From: Ruminococcus sp.
Lineage (GTDB): Bacteria > Bacillota > Clostridia > Oscillospirales > Ruminococcaceae
Direction of reading: 5' to 3'
Assembly: GCA_014799675.1 (NCBI GenBank)
Contig: JAAVHM010000068.1
Coordinates: forward strand, 6,725-11,801
Length of the DNA stretch: 5,077 bases
The stretch's first letter is position 1, and each line of letters opens with the position of its first letter. This document shows, one piece after another, positions 5,034 through 5,077 of the stretch. The position numbers and the translations under genes were made by a program. A model generated the notes under the pieces. The model was not told the origin of the DNA and did not search any database. It was given only the letters and a program-made list of their open reading frames with translations.

Positions 5034-5058
5034 AGGGCGGGGGCTCTGCTCCCGCCTT
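5034..5058. repeat. GC-rich intergenic palindrome, probable dispersed repeat
   Basis: AGGGCGGGGGC (5034-5044) and GCTCCCGCCTT (5048-5058) form an 11-bp stem, including two G-T wobble pairs, around TCT. The local sequence is very GC-rich inside AT-rich flanks. It lacks a good T tract on either strand. Palindromes opening TGTAGGGGCG-like are common dispersed intergenic repeats in gut Clostridia and other bacteria. Membership of such a family is inferred from the look of the sequence. Confidence 0.5.
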
Positions 5059-5077
5059 TCAAAAAATTTCGATATAT

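Overview
The window looks like a low-to-mid GC member of the Clostridia (Bacillota), probably a gut or rumen Ruminococcaceae/Oscillospiraceae-type organism. This is inferred from strong AGGAGG ribosome binding sites, near-perfect sigma-A promoters, an ammonium transporter fused to a P-II domain, a DUF4179-like anti-sigma factor next to an ECF sigma factor, and short palindromic intergenic repeats. No rRNA, tRNA, CRISPR array or transposase gene is visible.

Layout. Positions 1-152 (minus) hold the N-terminal part of an XRE-type repressor running off the left edge. A 240-base divergent region follows, with two short inverted repeats, a minus-strand terminator with no gene feeding it, and a perfect consensus promoter. 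That promoter drives an AT-rich class I SAM-dependent methyltransferase (394-1188, plus). A bidirectional terminator (1224-1263) separates it from a convergent gene (1283-3031, minus) for an Amt channel whose C-terminus carries a complete P-II domain.

The amt gene has a perfect TTGACA-17-TATAAT promoter and a leader of about 150 nt. The leader holds three tandem 18-nt hairpins, then a pair of hairpins whose hexaloops both have A at position 1 and G at position 4. This matches the RNA target of ANTAR-domain antiterminators. The 3' arm of the first hairpin is reused to build an intrinsic terminator just before the amt ribosome binding site. The likely logic is constitutive initiation, default termination, and read-through when an ANTAR protein (not in this window) binds.

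Upstream of amt lies a two-gene minus-strand operon: an ECF sigma factor (4411-4914) overlapping by 14 bases a membrane-anchored DUF4179-like anti-sigma factor (3336-4424). The anti-sigma gene has two strong ribosome binding sites, each before an in-frame ATG. The second start would drop the presumed sigma-binding N-terminus. The right edge holds a terminator for an unseen upstream minus-strand gene and a GC-rich palindrome.

The strongest leads are the ANTAR-type leader on amt, the Amt-P-II fusion lacking the uridylylated tyrosine, and the dual-start anti-sigma gene.
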